Of a DNA stretch of 64,000 nt, positions 44,701-55,589 are shown piece by piece. Positions within the stretch are counted from its first letter, which is position 1. Each line of letters opens with the position of its first letter. The notes under the pieces were generated by a model. That model was not told the DNA's origin. It saw nothing but the letters and a program-made list of their open reading frames with translations, and ran no database searches. Both the position numbers and the translations under genes were made by a program. The stretch is from contig JAGYXB010001582.1 in NCBI GenBank assembly GCA_022495005.1, positions 21,773 through 85,772 on the forward strand, in the 5' to 3' direction. This stretch comes from Rhyacophila brunnea (lineage: Eukaryota > Arthropoda > Insecta > Trichoptera > Rhyacophilidae).

Positions 44701-45660
44701 ACTGTCTCCCCAATCTCATTCTTCAAGCGTAAGCGAGACACGTTGTTATCATTGTATGGTGTTATTTGACTGGTTGTGAAAATTGATAAACGTCAAAAAT
44801 GCTCTGCACGGTGTAGCTCGTTTTTTTCCAGCAGGTTCGCCACTATCGTTCTACTATGCATGTGCATACTGATAATACATACTGTCAGCAGTAAATCCGT
44901 GCATGTGTAAACTGGGTATAAGATTACAATTATTCTATAATTTCTTAACGGGTAGATGTATATTACACAATCATTATACATTTACAATAACAAAAAGGGG
45001 CTACAGGTCATAATATATTAAGATTTCTTGGTCGTGCAGAAACAAAATAATGATCATTATTTTACATTCTAATGTATATTTTTGCAGATATAAACTACTT
45101 ATTATGCAAAATAATCAATTATAACTCACCTATCGGTGTTGGTTCTAAATCTACCATAACCAATCGAGGAACGCACTTTCCTGAGTCCGTGAAGTTAAAT
45201 ATGGCGTTGGCTGTATCGTCATATTCACTATACCCTTGACTGTTTCTACTGAAGGCCATGTGACCGTCAGGCGTAATACCATGTTCTAAACAAAAAAGTT
45301 CCCAACAAGCGCTCGCTATCTGTACTCCAGCTTGCCCAATATGAATTTGAATGATCTCCCGCTTGAAATTCAAAACAATAAATGAGGCAATACATAATAA
45401 TTATAAGTGTCATTTAAATTTATTAGTATTGTAATATTATGCAACTTCATATTGTTCTATTCTTATTCATATTGTTCTTCAATATTGTCATTTTTTAATG
45501 GATACAGGCTATAATATGTATATGAATATCTTTTTTTGTCGCATTTTGTTATCAGTATAACTACTGGATGTCAGTCAAATGCAATTAATATATTATAGCC
45601 CGATTGCAAAACATATCGTTCAATCCAACATCATTATCCCGTACTTACATTATGAGACAT
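32764..45660 (-). CDS. Divergent alpha-tubulin without an acidic tail
   Basis: Five exons join in frame: 45649-45660, 45130-45361, 41972-42444, 34014-34370 and 32764-33021, giving 443 aa. Alpha-tubulin forms the GTP-binding heterodimer of microtubules. Seen: N-terminal [20 protein letters not shown]; the nucleotide loop GGGTGSGF; the alpha-specific catalytic Glu in [20 protein letters not shown]; and GINYQPP and [17 protein letters not shown]. The first exon is proposed as MSHN before REII, since the GT donor falls there; this step is less certain. Odd points: the protein ends [10 protein letters not shown] with no Glu-rich tail or terminal Tyr, and the K40 loop (AFSRNSQG...) has no lysine and is about three residues longer. 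Many otherwise conserved positions differ. It is probably a germline- or tissue-specific paralogue. Introns carry a split mariner, MITEs and SINEs. It could be decaying, but all frames are intact. Confidence 0.9.
33428..33648. mobile_element. hAT-type MITE (tubulin intron 4)
   Basis: Ends CAGCGGTTCTCAAACTGGGG and the partner whose complement reads CAGTGTTTCCCAATCGGTGG are typical non-autonomous hAT termini. The 8-bp duplication is not clean (ctagat and tagat on the two sides). 221 bp, non-coding. Confidence 0.65.
34371..35147. other. Tubulin intron 3, AT-rich part
   Basis: Follows the exon 4 acceptor in minus orientation. No element or ORF is seen apart from A/T runs. Confidence 0.45.
35148..35483. 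mobile_element. TTAA-flanked MITE, copy 2 (tubulin intron 3)
   Basis: TTAA at both ends with TTAAGAGCATACTTCAGTG on the left and CTGAAGTATAGCCTTAA on the right. Same family as 18452-18825, about 40 bases shorter because of an internal deletion of the acattaaatggatgcatg region. Confidence 0.75.
36981..37585 (+). repeat. 5' LTR of the element in mariner copy C
   Basis: 605 bp, nearly identical to the 3' LTR except for one dissimilar patch at about 37203-37238. TG...CA ends. Confidence 0.88.
37587..37604 (+). promoter_or_regulatory. Primer binding site
   Basis: TGGCGCCCTGGCAAC starts one base after the 5' LTR. TGGCGCC is a common insect LTR primer site complementary to a tRNA 3' end (often assigned to tRNA-Lys). 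The tRNA assignment beyond the first seven bases is not certain. Confidence 0.6.
40121..40132 (+). promoter_or_regulatory. Polypurine tract
   Basis: AGATGGGGCGAA directly precedes the 3' LTR, where plus-strand synthesis would be primed. Confidence 0.55.
40133..40747 (+). repeat. 3' LTR of the element in mariner copy C
   Basis: 615 bp. It differs from the 5' LTR mainly in a patch at about 40357-40398 and in the lengths of T and A runs. Confidence 0.88.
41269..41971. other. Tubulin intron 3, exon-proximal part
   Basis: No element or ORF recognised. Confidence 0.4.
42673..43239. mobile_element. TIR MITE (tubulin intron 2) with a nested TIR element
   Basis: ATCGATGGCTCAGTTCCATA at the left end is matched inverted by TATGGAACTGAGCTATCGAT at the right end. 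The second inverted pair inside (42745-43099) is a separate element. The duplication outside cannot be read because the flanks are low-complexity ATAT. Confidence 0.6.
42745..43099. mobile_element. TA-flanked MITE nested in 42673-43239
   Basis: TA lies outside TCGACTGTAGAAAGGAAAAA and its complement-like end TTTTTCCTTTCTACAGTCGA. Non-coding; the TA site suggests the Tc1/mariner group. Confidence 0.65.
44155..44335 (+). mobile_element. tRNA-derived SINE (tubulin intron 2)
   Basis: The A box lies in tggtgcagtgcgtaaggcgc and the B box in gggttcgattctcag, with a T-arm that pairs (CTGGG with CTCAG). A tRNA-unrelated body with an A-rich tail follows. The acceptor stem does not pair, so this is not a tRNA gene. 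Confidence 0.6.
44604..44920. mobile_element. TIR MITE, copy 1 (tubulin intron 2)
   Basis: Ends gcgcctgtacacacgtgcat and atgtgtaaactgggta are complementary in part (gtacacacgtgcatgga against tccgtgcatgtgtaaac). Shared inner words such as actgtctccccaatctcatt link it, inverted, to 49532-49940. Confidence 0.6.
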
Positions 45661-46775
45661 ATTAAAGAATTTATTTATTTTTCACTACTAGGTATTTTAT
45701 AAACAAACATTCAAAATTTGGAGCCAAAATAATTTACATAATAAAAACGTACTTTCAATTTAATAAAACTTAAACCACTTTGCTGCCAAAAGTTGTGACT
45801 ATGACATTTTAAAAATGTGTGAAACAAAAGCCTTGTGTGGATTTTAAAACATGTTTAAAAAATAGAACACAATGGCAAAAAATAGATACATAGGGAGATA
45901 GACAGCTTTTCTTTGTATTGTAAAGTAATACATAATGCCAAATGAAAAAAAAAACAATTGTCTGTGGTCAGTTTTATGAGAAAATTGTGTTGTATCACGG
46001 CAAAACCTTGATTTTGTCGGCCTCAATCAAACGAACTTCGGAAATAATTATAATTAAAAACAGGTAAATATGTTCAGTTTATTCCAGTCCTACTTTATTA
46101 TGTAACTGACTTTGGGCTTTAAGGGACATCCCTCGCCCAGATTAGTAAGTTACATTGTGGGTTAGTGTATTTCCAATACATAGGAATTATATTAGCAAGG
46201 TGTGTAATGAAAGAGTTTTTATTTTTATAATACAATTTTATTCATAACATATAAACATTTAATATTACAAAACAAGTTGAATAAGAATGTTTACATAAAT
46301 AAAACAATGTCTGTCCATTAAGTTAAACAATTTAACAGTTGTTTTCTTTAAAGAAAAATATTAAAACAATGTTTTGTATTATGTATTGATCATTGGAAAT
46401 GGTTAACATTAAAAAACCTCTTTGAAACATGTGAATGCAGCCAGAACATTTGTAAAAGACTCAATTTTAGAATCTGCTATTGATATGATTGTCAAGTTTT
46501 TATTCAGGTTAATTATAAGATTCCCCAAGATAAGTTGGTTACGGAGGTAATATGTTGTTTATCCAACACATAATTATACAAAGTAGAAATATTATTATGA
46601 TAATACAGATGAAGTCTAGAATACTTAATTGTGATTTCAATTGTTATTTTTCTCAAAACTAACAATATGAGAGTTGACACTGATCACCTCAGGTTCTTCA
46701 TTTGACCAACAGCCGTTTTATATTAGTATTATCTACTATAGCAGTTTTACAAGATTTGTCATAATGGCAAAGTCA
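45661..46775. other. Intergenic: tubulin 5' region and DDRGK1 3' region
   Basis: It includes the presumed tubulin promoter next to 45660 and the DDRGK1 3' untranslated region next to 46775. AT-rich, with no repeat family recognised and no clear core promoter. Confidence 0.45.
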
Positions 46776-49700
46776 TTAAACTGGCACAGGAACTAGATTG
46801 ATCAACTGGTTACTGCTCTCGACGAGGTCGGTAATGGAGACTCTCCCCCGTTGCTTGATGAATTTGGCCACATTCTCCAGTTCCTCTTGGGAAATGTAGA
46901 TGAACTTTCCCCGGTCATCTACCACACCCGTGAGGATGCCATCCGCTTGCAGCGTCGTTATCCTGTCGATGGCCGCCTGCGTTTTCAACTTGAAGTGAGC
47001 CGCCAAGTCTTCGATGACAACCACTTTGTTTGCCTGAGAGATAATCGTTTAATTAGATACCTACGACTTTAACTTGAGTTACGGCGGTTTGGAAAACTGA
47101 TAATTCGCAATACTAGCATTATGACTGGCTGTGCCTCTTGTAAAAATTTTGCAGTCTAGTATCTACCACTTGAAAATATCCATTAAACTGATGAAACCAG
47201 TAATATATACAAACCGTTAGGATTTCTGCAGAAGTTTGATTTGATTTTTAAAAACCAATCAACACCATCTGTAGTTTGTCTTCTTCGTTCAATGAAAACA
47301 AATAAGTGTGACTGATAAAGTTTAGTGTGCATCATTTATGTCGGATCTCCACGGCCGACCTTCACCCTTCACCACCGGGTGAGAGAAGTGCTATTCAAAA
47401 ACAATTTTTTTATCGTGAGATGAAGCATAGGTCAAAAACTTGTGCAACAATGAGATCTATTATTGTGTTGTGTATTGTTAATTTTCCCGTAATTACTAAA
47501 TATTTTAAATAGTCCCCAGTGCCCCACCCCTGCACACACTTTAAATACCACAATGTCAAATTATATCAAAGTGATCATAATCAGATGATTCAAAAGTAGA
47601 TGTAGCGCCCTTCTTACCCTTATATAGTGGACGAATTCTTGCAGTAAATTTTTTCCAGTGTCATTTTCACCCTCATCTTCAAATCCTTCTCCTTCAACGG
47701 AGAACGCGGCTTTCATCTGCAGGTATTCTTCGTGCTCCCGCTTCTCTCTTTCCTCAATTTCTTTTCTCTCCAGCTCGGCACGTTTCAACTCTTCCGCCTA
47801 CAAATATAATATGTAGTTTCAAATTTGAATAATCATTTGTTAATTCTGTCTCTATTTCGTGTACTTATACTAAGCTACTATTACTAGCCTGATTTTAAGA
47901 CGCATCAGACTACAAATTGTCACCAAAGTTACCCAGCGAAGAACACATTCATAGAGAGGCTGTATTAGTGACACCAAGGCCGAATTTACTTTTTTTGTGA
48001 ACGATTTGTAATTTGTCATCCTCATTATACATAATATTATTATGTAAAATAAATTTGGATTTGACAATTAATAAATATAATAATTGATAATTGTGGAATA
48101 AGTAGTAATAAAACTATAATACATGTACAGTGGATAAAAAGCTTTTTAAATTACTAATTATTAATTGTCTATGTTACATTTGGGCATTTTGAGATAATCA
48201 AATAAAGCTATTTTGTTTAGAATATATTATTTATAATTAATTAAAAGGCCTCTCCTTAATCGCATACTTTTATTCCTTTTTCAATTTTCCATGTGAATTT
48301 TTCTCTGTGAAACTTTTTGCATCCGCAGGCACCATCAGTGATTGAGCACTAAATGCTTGTGCAAAAATTTCGGCTCAGCGCGCCCTGTCAGTCCTATCAA
48401 TTCACATTCAGATCTCTCTTTTAATTAGCAGTGACAATAAAAGCATAATATACGAATAAAATCAGTCTTACCTTTTCTATTTCGGCTAATCGCTTCCTTT
48501 CCTCTTCATCTTTTTCATCTTGAGCTTTCTTGAGTTCCCTGGCCCTCTCGTCCGCTTCCCTGGCTGACTTCCGCTCAGCCTTGGCTTCTAGCTTTGCCCG
48601 CTTCTTGGCACCGAGTTTAGCATCTCCTGCACCCGGTTCCTGATCATCAGCTTCGACGCGGTTATCCTCAGCGGCCTGATTGTCATCTTCAACGTTAACA
48701 TCGTGTCGCTGTCGCGCAGCTGTATATAAGGAAAACATAATATTTCCTTTTATTTGTTTACACTGGTAGGGTAAACTACAAGTAATATTGAGCCTCCATA
48801 TAATACTGGAAGTTACGTATTGAATTTGTATAATATTTTGACTTCTTACCGTTGGCTCTCATACGAGCTCTTTGATTTCTTGCCGCTTCCAATCGTCCAC
48901 CTCTGCCCTGTACTTCTGTCGTTGCTTCCGACGCAGGTGCTACAAAAATATAAATCGTTTAAAATAGTACCTAATAAAAATAAAGGGTAATAGTGCCGCC
49001 CGCGTGAGCTTTTATAACTTTCTTTTTAGACCTAACCTAACCTAACCAACACTAACCTAATATAATCATAGTGTGTGATAATGATCCATTGAAATGTATG
49101 AAAATTTCAAATTAACATTTATTGGATCATTAAGCATCTGCACCGACAGAAAAAGGTATGTAATATAATTGTCTGCATGGAATAAACTGTTTTCGTAAAA
49201 AAAAACATTATCTTATGTGGGCATCTGCGGCATATTTACCAAAATAAACTACACAATGTTTTTTCTAACAAAATACAGCACTTGAAATGGAACGGAATGC
49301 ACCGGAGCGCAATTCCTGTTCGTGATATCTCCAAAAGTATCGCTCTGTCTTGTGTAAAAAGTAATTATTGCATTCTGATTTGTTAAGTATTAAAAAGTCA
49401 TAAAATTAATTCATTACATATTTTTTTTAAAGTTTATATGAAACTTGTCGAATTCATACTAAACAAAATATTTATGAATCAAACCTCGATTTTTGTCGAT
49501 TATATCGGTTAATCTTGTTTGCCACAAGTATAATACCCCGTTTACACGTGCATGGATGTACTGGGCACAGTAAGAAAATGTATGGGGAAATATGTATAAT
49601 CCTGCAGTTGGCAAGATTGCGTGCATAAATCAAACAAGATTGGAAGATTCCAAATTGTGATGATTTATTGCGCCCAAGTAAGATTATTTTCGATCTGCGC

Positions 49701-50231
49701 CTGCGCAGTAGAGCGATAGAGAACATGCCGGTAAAAAAACGTACTACTCATTTTGAGCTCTGATTTTCAATACAACCTGTCAGATAGTAGTATAAAATGA
49801 CAACATCGCGCCTCGCTTACTCTTGAAGAATGAGATTGGAGAGACAGTCAGCACTTATGCGTGTAAACAGTTATTGTCATGACAGTTTAAAATAAGCACA
49901 ATTGCCGACAGTAATTCCATGCATGTGTACAGGCGCTATTAAGACAGCCACTTCATTTGAGCGGCTGAGTTTGGCAGGTATAATACATACAATTATTACA
50001 TAAACATCTAAGTATTGTCGAAAAATTATCGAGCGCTCCGGTTCATAAAATCTTCCATTTCGATTGCTGAATAAATACTGTCATTACAATCGTATTTTTA
50101 TTATTCTCCATCATATTTTAAATGGTTTCCTTACCTGTTTTCTTTTTAGCTGAAGGTATTAAATATATTGCCAGACCCATAACGGACAGTAGGACGAAAG
50201 TTATCACAGCGAGTATGATATTGAGCTCCAT
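46776..50231 (-). CDS. DDRGK1: DDRGK domain-containing protein 1 (UFBP1)
   Basis: Five exons join in frame: 50135-50231, 48850-48939, 48472-48719, 47618-47797 and 46776-47033, giving 290 aa, a little shorter than the human protein. DDRGK1 is an ER membrane adaptor of the UFM1 ligase complex (with UFL1 and CDK5RAP3) and acts in ribosome UFMylation and ER-phagy. Visible: an N-terminal membrane anchor (residues 3-25, [20 protein letters not shown]); an acidic disordered stretch; a long charged coiled coil ([20 protein letters not shown] onward); and a C-terminal winged-helix/PCI domain with the name motif [12 protein letters not shown] and [13 protein letters not shown]. The start is the ATG directly before the membrane segment. 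All introns are GT-AG. Intron 1 holds two MITEs. The gene is upstream of and parallel to the tubulin gene, with no functional link implied. Confidence 0.95.
47265..47405 (+). repeat. Dispersed repeat fragment shared with 10190-10275 (DDRGK1 intron 4)
   Basis: Contains aaacaaataagtgtgactga, taaag and ggatctccacggccgacctt, parallel to 10205-10265. It continues into caccaccgggtgagagaagt. Probably a SINE or LINE piece. Confidence 0.4.
48989..49247. mobile_element. TIR element, copy without insertion (DDRGK1 intron 1)
   Basis: Inverted counterpart of 13888-14880. Its minus strand reads the TTAGG-like tract, ggtctaaaa, then agaaagttataaaagc, i.e. the site the hAT element occupies at 14152. Ends are degenerate inverted repeats (ttggtaaatatgccgca). 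Confidence 0.55.
49532..49940. mobile_element. TIR MITE, copy 2 (DDRGK1 intron 1)
   Basis: Ends taccccgtttacacgtgcat and atgcatgtgtacaggcgcta are complementary over gt(t/g)tacac(g/a)tgcatgga. Same family as 44604-44920 in the opposite orientation. Confidence 0.6.
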
Positions 50232-51372
50232 TTTCAAATTTCTTACGGATCCTAATGATTTTATAAAATGAACACAGGTATAAGATAATAAAACTAAAAT
50301 TAATAGTTAAGTTGCAGATTTTTTATAGCAATATAATCAACGAATAATAGCTTAATATCAATAATAATATTCATCACCCCAGAACATATGTGGCAAACGT
50401 CATTTTTACCACACCATACCAATTATTTCCAATATGAAAATACTAAATACTTGTTTGTGAAATTTGACGTTTCAAGTGGGCTGGGGCTGCCTTTTCTAAA
50501 AATGATTTAAATGCAATACATAGACATTAGACTGGTAATGGCAATACACTGTTAGCCGTTTGACACGTATGCGCTACTCATACAAATTTCATATATTTGT
50601 GCAAGATTGCACAGGAGTTTGGGCCCGCCCAACTCCCCCTTTCCTCCTGCGGGTTAAATACCTAAAGTTGGACTCTAACGTTTCGGCGTGAAAAATTATT
50701 TATAAATACCTAACTTCGACTTAGAGAAATTTCGCGAATAATTTTTGAACATAAATACCTATCCGGTACTTTAATATTTTGCACGTGAAGCCTAGTATCG
50801 TACAGTGGTTCCTCAACGGAGGCCCCGAATATTTTTTAACTTTTTCTCATTCATACATCGGTCCTCAAACCTAATAGTGGCGGCCCTTGATACGTTTGGA
50901 CAATCGTGAATTATTTTCGAAACTAATATTTCCATTTACAAGTGTTAATGTACTTTATCGTTTGACGGATGACCGTATACTGTGTTTCGAATAATTATGT
51001 GAACAATATTAACTATCTGTACAATAATAATTATAATATAACGAACCATTGTGAACTTTTGTGAGCGTGAACAATATATGGACCATTTTCCGACTATGAG
51101 TTTTTATTCTGGTTACCAACCACCTGAAGACCTTGGCCTGTGACTCCCCTTGGCATTGACAACCTCCACTTCCAAACCCTTGGAACTAGCCGTGGCAGTA
51201 GAGGGCCCGTCAATCTGGCGCAATGCCAATAAAGCTATATTTCATTATATGACTCCGACACTAAAATAAAATTAAATTAAATTTTATCTTTATAGGTAGT
51301 AGGTAGGTATAAATGAACTTTTAGTACGTACCTATTGATGTTTAAACAAAAAATACAATTATTATTAATAGT
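50232..51372. other. DDRGK1 5' flank, then unclassified sequence
   Basis: The first few hundred bases should hold the DDRGK1 promoter. A segment at about 51100-51240 (ending gccaataaagctatatttca) looks like a transcript 3' end or LINE tail but could not be assigned. Confidence 0.4.
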
Positions 51373-51682
51373 GAAAGGAGTTTTACCTACCATTAAAACT
51401 CTTATTATTCTTGTTGACTCTGAAGTCCCTAGATATGTTGATCGTATTTTTTGCCTTGTGTTCTTCTGCGCTGGCCCTTTCTTACCCCTTTTTCTGCTCG
51501 ATTATTTACCTCTCTGGTTGCTCATCTTGTTTTACCGGCTGGCAGGACTGACGCTTCTATCGTAGCGTGCTTTGTCTTTGGTTATTCAATTTGATATGTC
51601 TCAAGGAAACCAGGTAGGTGTTCTCTGGACTTCAGAGTCAACAAGAATAATAAGAGTTTTAATGGTAGGTAAAACTCCTTTC
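51373..51682. repeat. Perfect 56-bp inverted repeat with a 198-bp loop
   Basis: 51373-51428 (starting gaaaggagttttacctacca) is the exact complement of 51627-51682. A further direct partial copy (tgactctgaagtccct) follows at about 51695. It lies just downstream of a tyrosine-recombinase gene end, as the complex terminal repeats of DIRS-type elements do. Confidence 0.75.
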
Positions 51683-51811
51683 ATTATTCGCTATTGACTC
51701 TGAAGTCCCTTGAGATATCTGTTTGTTATCACCTGGTAAAGCAAGATAGATCCTGCAAGATAAGGTGGATGAACCTAACATGAGAATTAGGTATAACATC
51801 TCCTTGCTTGC

Positions 51812-52330
51812 TCAGTGCACCGGGCTGAATAGAGAGTTCAACATATTTTGTTCCGCCGCTGTAGAAGTCCGTGTATCTATCGGTCTCTGGTAAAATGTCT
51901 TAAAAGTAGCTTCTTGGCACCAATTACCTCTCTGCAGGATGTCATCTATTTAGAGAGGCGACTGCTGATCGAGTACTGCCTGGTGATTCCTGTACCCCTG
52001 CATCAGCGAGTACTGACTTCCCCCAATTTCCAATGACTGCTCGAGTCGCAGGTTTTGGGGGGCCTCTTGACGAGATAAATAATGCCGGAATATTACCACC
52101 CTCTTCTCTTCTCTCATTGGAAACGCAGATAAGTTTTCGTAGCCAAAATACTGGATCGATGTTTTGGCAACTGGAAGCGCTTAATTTCCATCCAGATTGG
52201 CGGTGCCTTGATGTGTCCGTCTTGGAACCAAACACTGGGCATAGAATTATATGGTCGCCATTTTCGACTAGGCCATTATCCGCTACACTGAGTAGGGTAA
52301 GGTCATGAACCCGTCGTCCCGATGCGAGTA
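51812..52330 (-). pseudogene. DIRS-type tyrosine recombinase, C-terminal part, frameshifted
   Basis: Minus-strand reading gives VFWLRKLICVSNERREEGGN then IPALFISSRGPPKPATRAVI, SPGSTRSAVAS, and after a one-base shift near 51958 DDILQRGNWCQEATFKTFYQ RPI up to the stop at 51812. This is the pattern of retrotransposon-type tyrosine recombinases: the HxxR box (here GSTRS, so the His appears replaced by Gly), a GNW-type box and the Tyr nucleophile in TFYQRP. The 5' part is missing and may have been removed at the adjacent LTR element at 52376. Confidence 0.65.
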
Positions 52331-52375
52331 ATAATAGTACCTATAGCTGTTCTGCGTGAAACTTCATATAGGTTG

Positions 52376-55023
52376 TGACATGACCCGGCTCACGGCTAGC
52401 TCAATAATGCTACCGGGCCGTCACTGAGGAGACTAGTGATGAATTAGGAGAGGTGGATCTCCTTTGTAGTATCACAACTTTTGAATTCCCGAATAAAACT
52501 CTCAGCTGGTGTGGTGCCGAATTTATTCAGGTACTAGAGTTCACGGTCACATAATAAGGTTAACTGTCATTGTTCCCGTAATTAAATCTCATTAAAGTAT
52601 CAGCAAACTATTTATTTGTTCACTATAGGATCTCTGTGAAATCTTTCACAAATTCCCGAAAAGTCACACCTAATTCAGAGAATGTATACGCAGATGTTCT
52701 TTGGATATTTTTAATTCATGAAATATTTTCCCATAAGAAAGAAAATATAAATTATTCTTTGGTCACACAGTATTAGGTTTATAAAAGAATAGAATTATTT
52801 TATTGTTGTTTATAAAGTTTATTTATGTTCACAGTGTATTTACAAATATTCATTTGTGTTTACAGACTTGTTTACAAAAGGTTTGCTTAATGTTTACAAA
52901 TTTATTTACTAAAATTTGTTTTTATGTTTATGAATTTGTTTACTAAAATTTATTTTATGATTATGTTTACTTAATAAAGTTTCAAAAATTTATTTTATAA
53001 TTCCGAAAAAAGATTTGTAAAATTTATTATTACAAACTGAGTTTATTAATTTGTTTTTATAAAACAAATCCGATCACGTAATTTATCCCGATTACGTCAC
53101 CTCGTATGATGAGTAATGAAAAATGAAATTACTCCGCGAGCGCGTTACTATCGACAGATACGTGGTATTCGAGCTACGTTTTAGCGGCCGACGTCACTAC
53201 CGACAGATACGTGTTATTCGCGCTACGTTTTGCGGCACACGTCACGACCGGCAGATACGAGATATTCGCGTTACTTTTTGCCCGTCGATGGGGACTTATT
53301 GTAGGTAAATTTCACGAATGTTACTGAGAACCGTATCTCGTATCCGCGGAAGGACTGCTGCTTAGTAGGAGATCGCTGGTGAGAAGTGTAGAAACTAATG
53401 ATTTTACGGAAAAAGGATGTCACCTTTTATACCCTCGGGATGGAGGTTTAACAGGAAACAGTCCGTAAGGGATAGCAGATGTATATCTTTCTCTCACGGG
53501 ATAAATTTACGTATATCTCCCGTTCCTGGTAACTTTCTAATAGAGATATCTTCTAATTAAATCGGGTTAAATTTACTCTACTTTATTTCCGCAAAATTAA
53601 GACTTAATAGGGGTGTTTTAAGCACCCTCTAGAACATGTCCTTTAAATACGTAGTTACGGTGACGTCAGCAAAATAGTTGATTTTATATGATTTTTCGTG
53701 TTCAAACGAAGGGGAAAGTTTTTAGCTTTCCAACGAGGTATCAGAATAGGTACTCGTGTACTAAATAAGGGAATGGCAGTCTTTAAATTTAAAATGTCAA
53801 AATGAAAGGTTGACACCCACGTACTAGTCCTTTCCACCACTCTTGGCCTTTTTAGGCCAATAGAATTTTACTAAGTTTTAATAAAACTATTTGGAGCCGC
53901 AGAAAACGTTTCATTCGATATTTACCTTTCGGACGAACATTATTACGTGAAAATACTATAATATTATACTTAACATTTCAACTTAAATATATAAATGCTT
54001 AATCCTAACAAGATGTTATTTACAAGCGACTACAAATTTATTTCGTCCTTAATAGTGGCTTTTCCATAGTAATCTAAACGTAACCTTGAATCTATTTTTA
54101 TCCGGCAACTCAACACAGCCGGGCCGTAAATTCTAGTCGAACAGAATTCAGTTAAGGTTCAAGGTCACGCGCCAATTTGTGTTTTTAGTCGCAGTATTTG
54201 ATTCTTTTATTACTTAGGAGGCAATTAAGATTTATTATTGTTTATGGGTAGAAACCCATCTATACCAGAATCTCAAGTTTTTCCAATTGTTACTTTTACA
54301 ATATTCATTATAGTCAGCAAGTTATAGCATTAACAAAATCTATAATTATAATTACGCGTCTATAGATATAGATACGCGTTTACAATATTTTTATAACGGT
54401 AGTTAACTCTTATCTTGTATTGATAAAATTAGTATTAAAATTCTTTATTTACAATTATACAGTATATAAATTTATAAATATTCAATTTTCTTTTCCAATT
54501 TTCATACACTTCCATTATAGCTATAAAAGTTATTGAAGCATGTACCTGCTTAATTTTACGTAAACAATCTCTCCCATAACTTATTTTCTAAGTTTAATGG
54601 AGATTTCCCGGAAATTATTTCCGAAATAGATCGATTTGAAATTTCATGGCGTGTCATTTCGAGGTCTGCGGTCACAGCGTTCCAATTACACTTGAACAGT
54701 CTCGATTCTCCGAGGCGAAATTTTTTACGTAAAATTTTATTACATTTTATAAAGAAAAGGTTAACAACATACATTTTACTTCCTAATACTAAACGATTAC
54801 GCTACTGGTTACCTGTTCATGGTCTTTTTCGACCATTTCTTCTCTGCTTCTTCCATAGTTTAGGACCATGGGACTTATATATTCTGTTTGTACCTCGTCG
54901 TGAGGTTGTCGCACGGCTATTTGAGAAGTAGAATTGACTACAAGGCTAGATTTGTATAGTTATGTCGTTAAACCATACTCTGCCATAAACACTAACTGAA
55001 GGTCGGCGTTTTTGTTCGTGTCA
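52376..55023 (-). repeat. 3' LTR (in element sense) of the long-LTR element
   Basis: 2648 bp. It contains three imperfect 48-49-bp tandem units at about 53150-53290 and many A/T runs. Short ORFs in it are chance frames. Nearly identical to 60608-63252. Confidence 0.88.
53150..53290. repeat. 48-49-bp triplicated unit inside the LTR
   Basis: Units start cgacagatacgtg, cgacagatacgtg and cggcagatacgag and contain tattcg, gctacgtttt and cgtcac. The other LTR has the same three units at about 61382-61520. Tandem cacgt/cgtca-like words suggest a U3 enhancer; this is inferred. Confidence 0.6.
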
Positions 55024-55036
55024 AATGCCCACCCTT
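55024..55036 (-). promoter_or_regulatory. Polypurine tract of the long-LTR element
   Basis: On the minus strand AAGGGTGGGCATT directly abuts the 3' LTR. Confidence 0.5.
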
Positions 55037-55589
55037 AATAAAGACATAACTGTATATGTCTAGTCTCAATTCACCATTGCCACACCTCAGGACTCAGTAA
55101 TATGCAAAGCGATAAAGCAACAGTAAAGCATATTCAAAATAAAATATACAAAATCTGCGCATGCACACAAAGTTTTTCTTTTACTTTTTATAATTAATAT
55201 TCGCCCAGATTCAGGTCTTAAAATTCTAATTAGTAAAAGAAAATTATATAATTCAATAATTCTGAAGTTAAAAATTTTATTTTGAGGACGGTGAGTGCTG
55301 TATGGGACGACTACTGCTTTTCCTGCCGAGGGACAACCGCAAGGAAGAGGACTCACGGAGACGCTCCCTTTACGACCCATGGACAGAAGTAGAGTTCGAC
55401 TTCCCGTCGCGAATCACGTTCCCGCTTACTAGAAAATACGGCATAGTACCATGATATGCCAGGGAGACTCCCCTGACAATACCTTTAACATTAAATTACA
55501 TAGGGTCATTTAAACCTATTCAATCTAACGCTCAATACTCCTAGCTATATATTACATTCTACAAGAATTTGAAATCAATCCCAATCAAG

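Noticed and set aside
53123..53308. 61-codon ORF present in both LTRs
   Set aside because: It is the translation of the 48-bp triplicated unit; presence in both LTRs follows from their identity.
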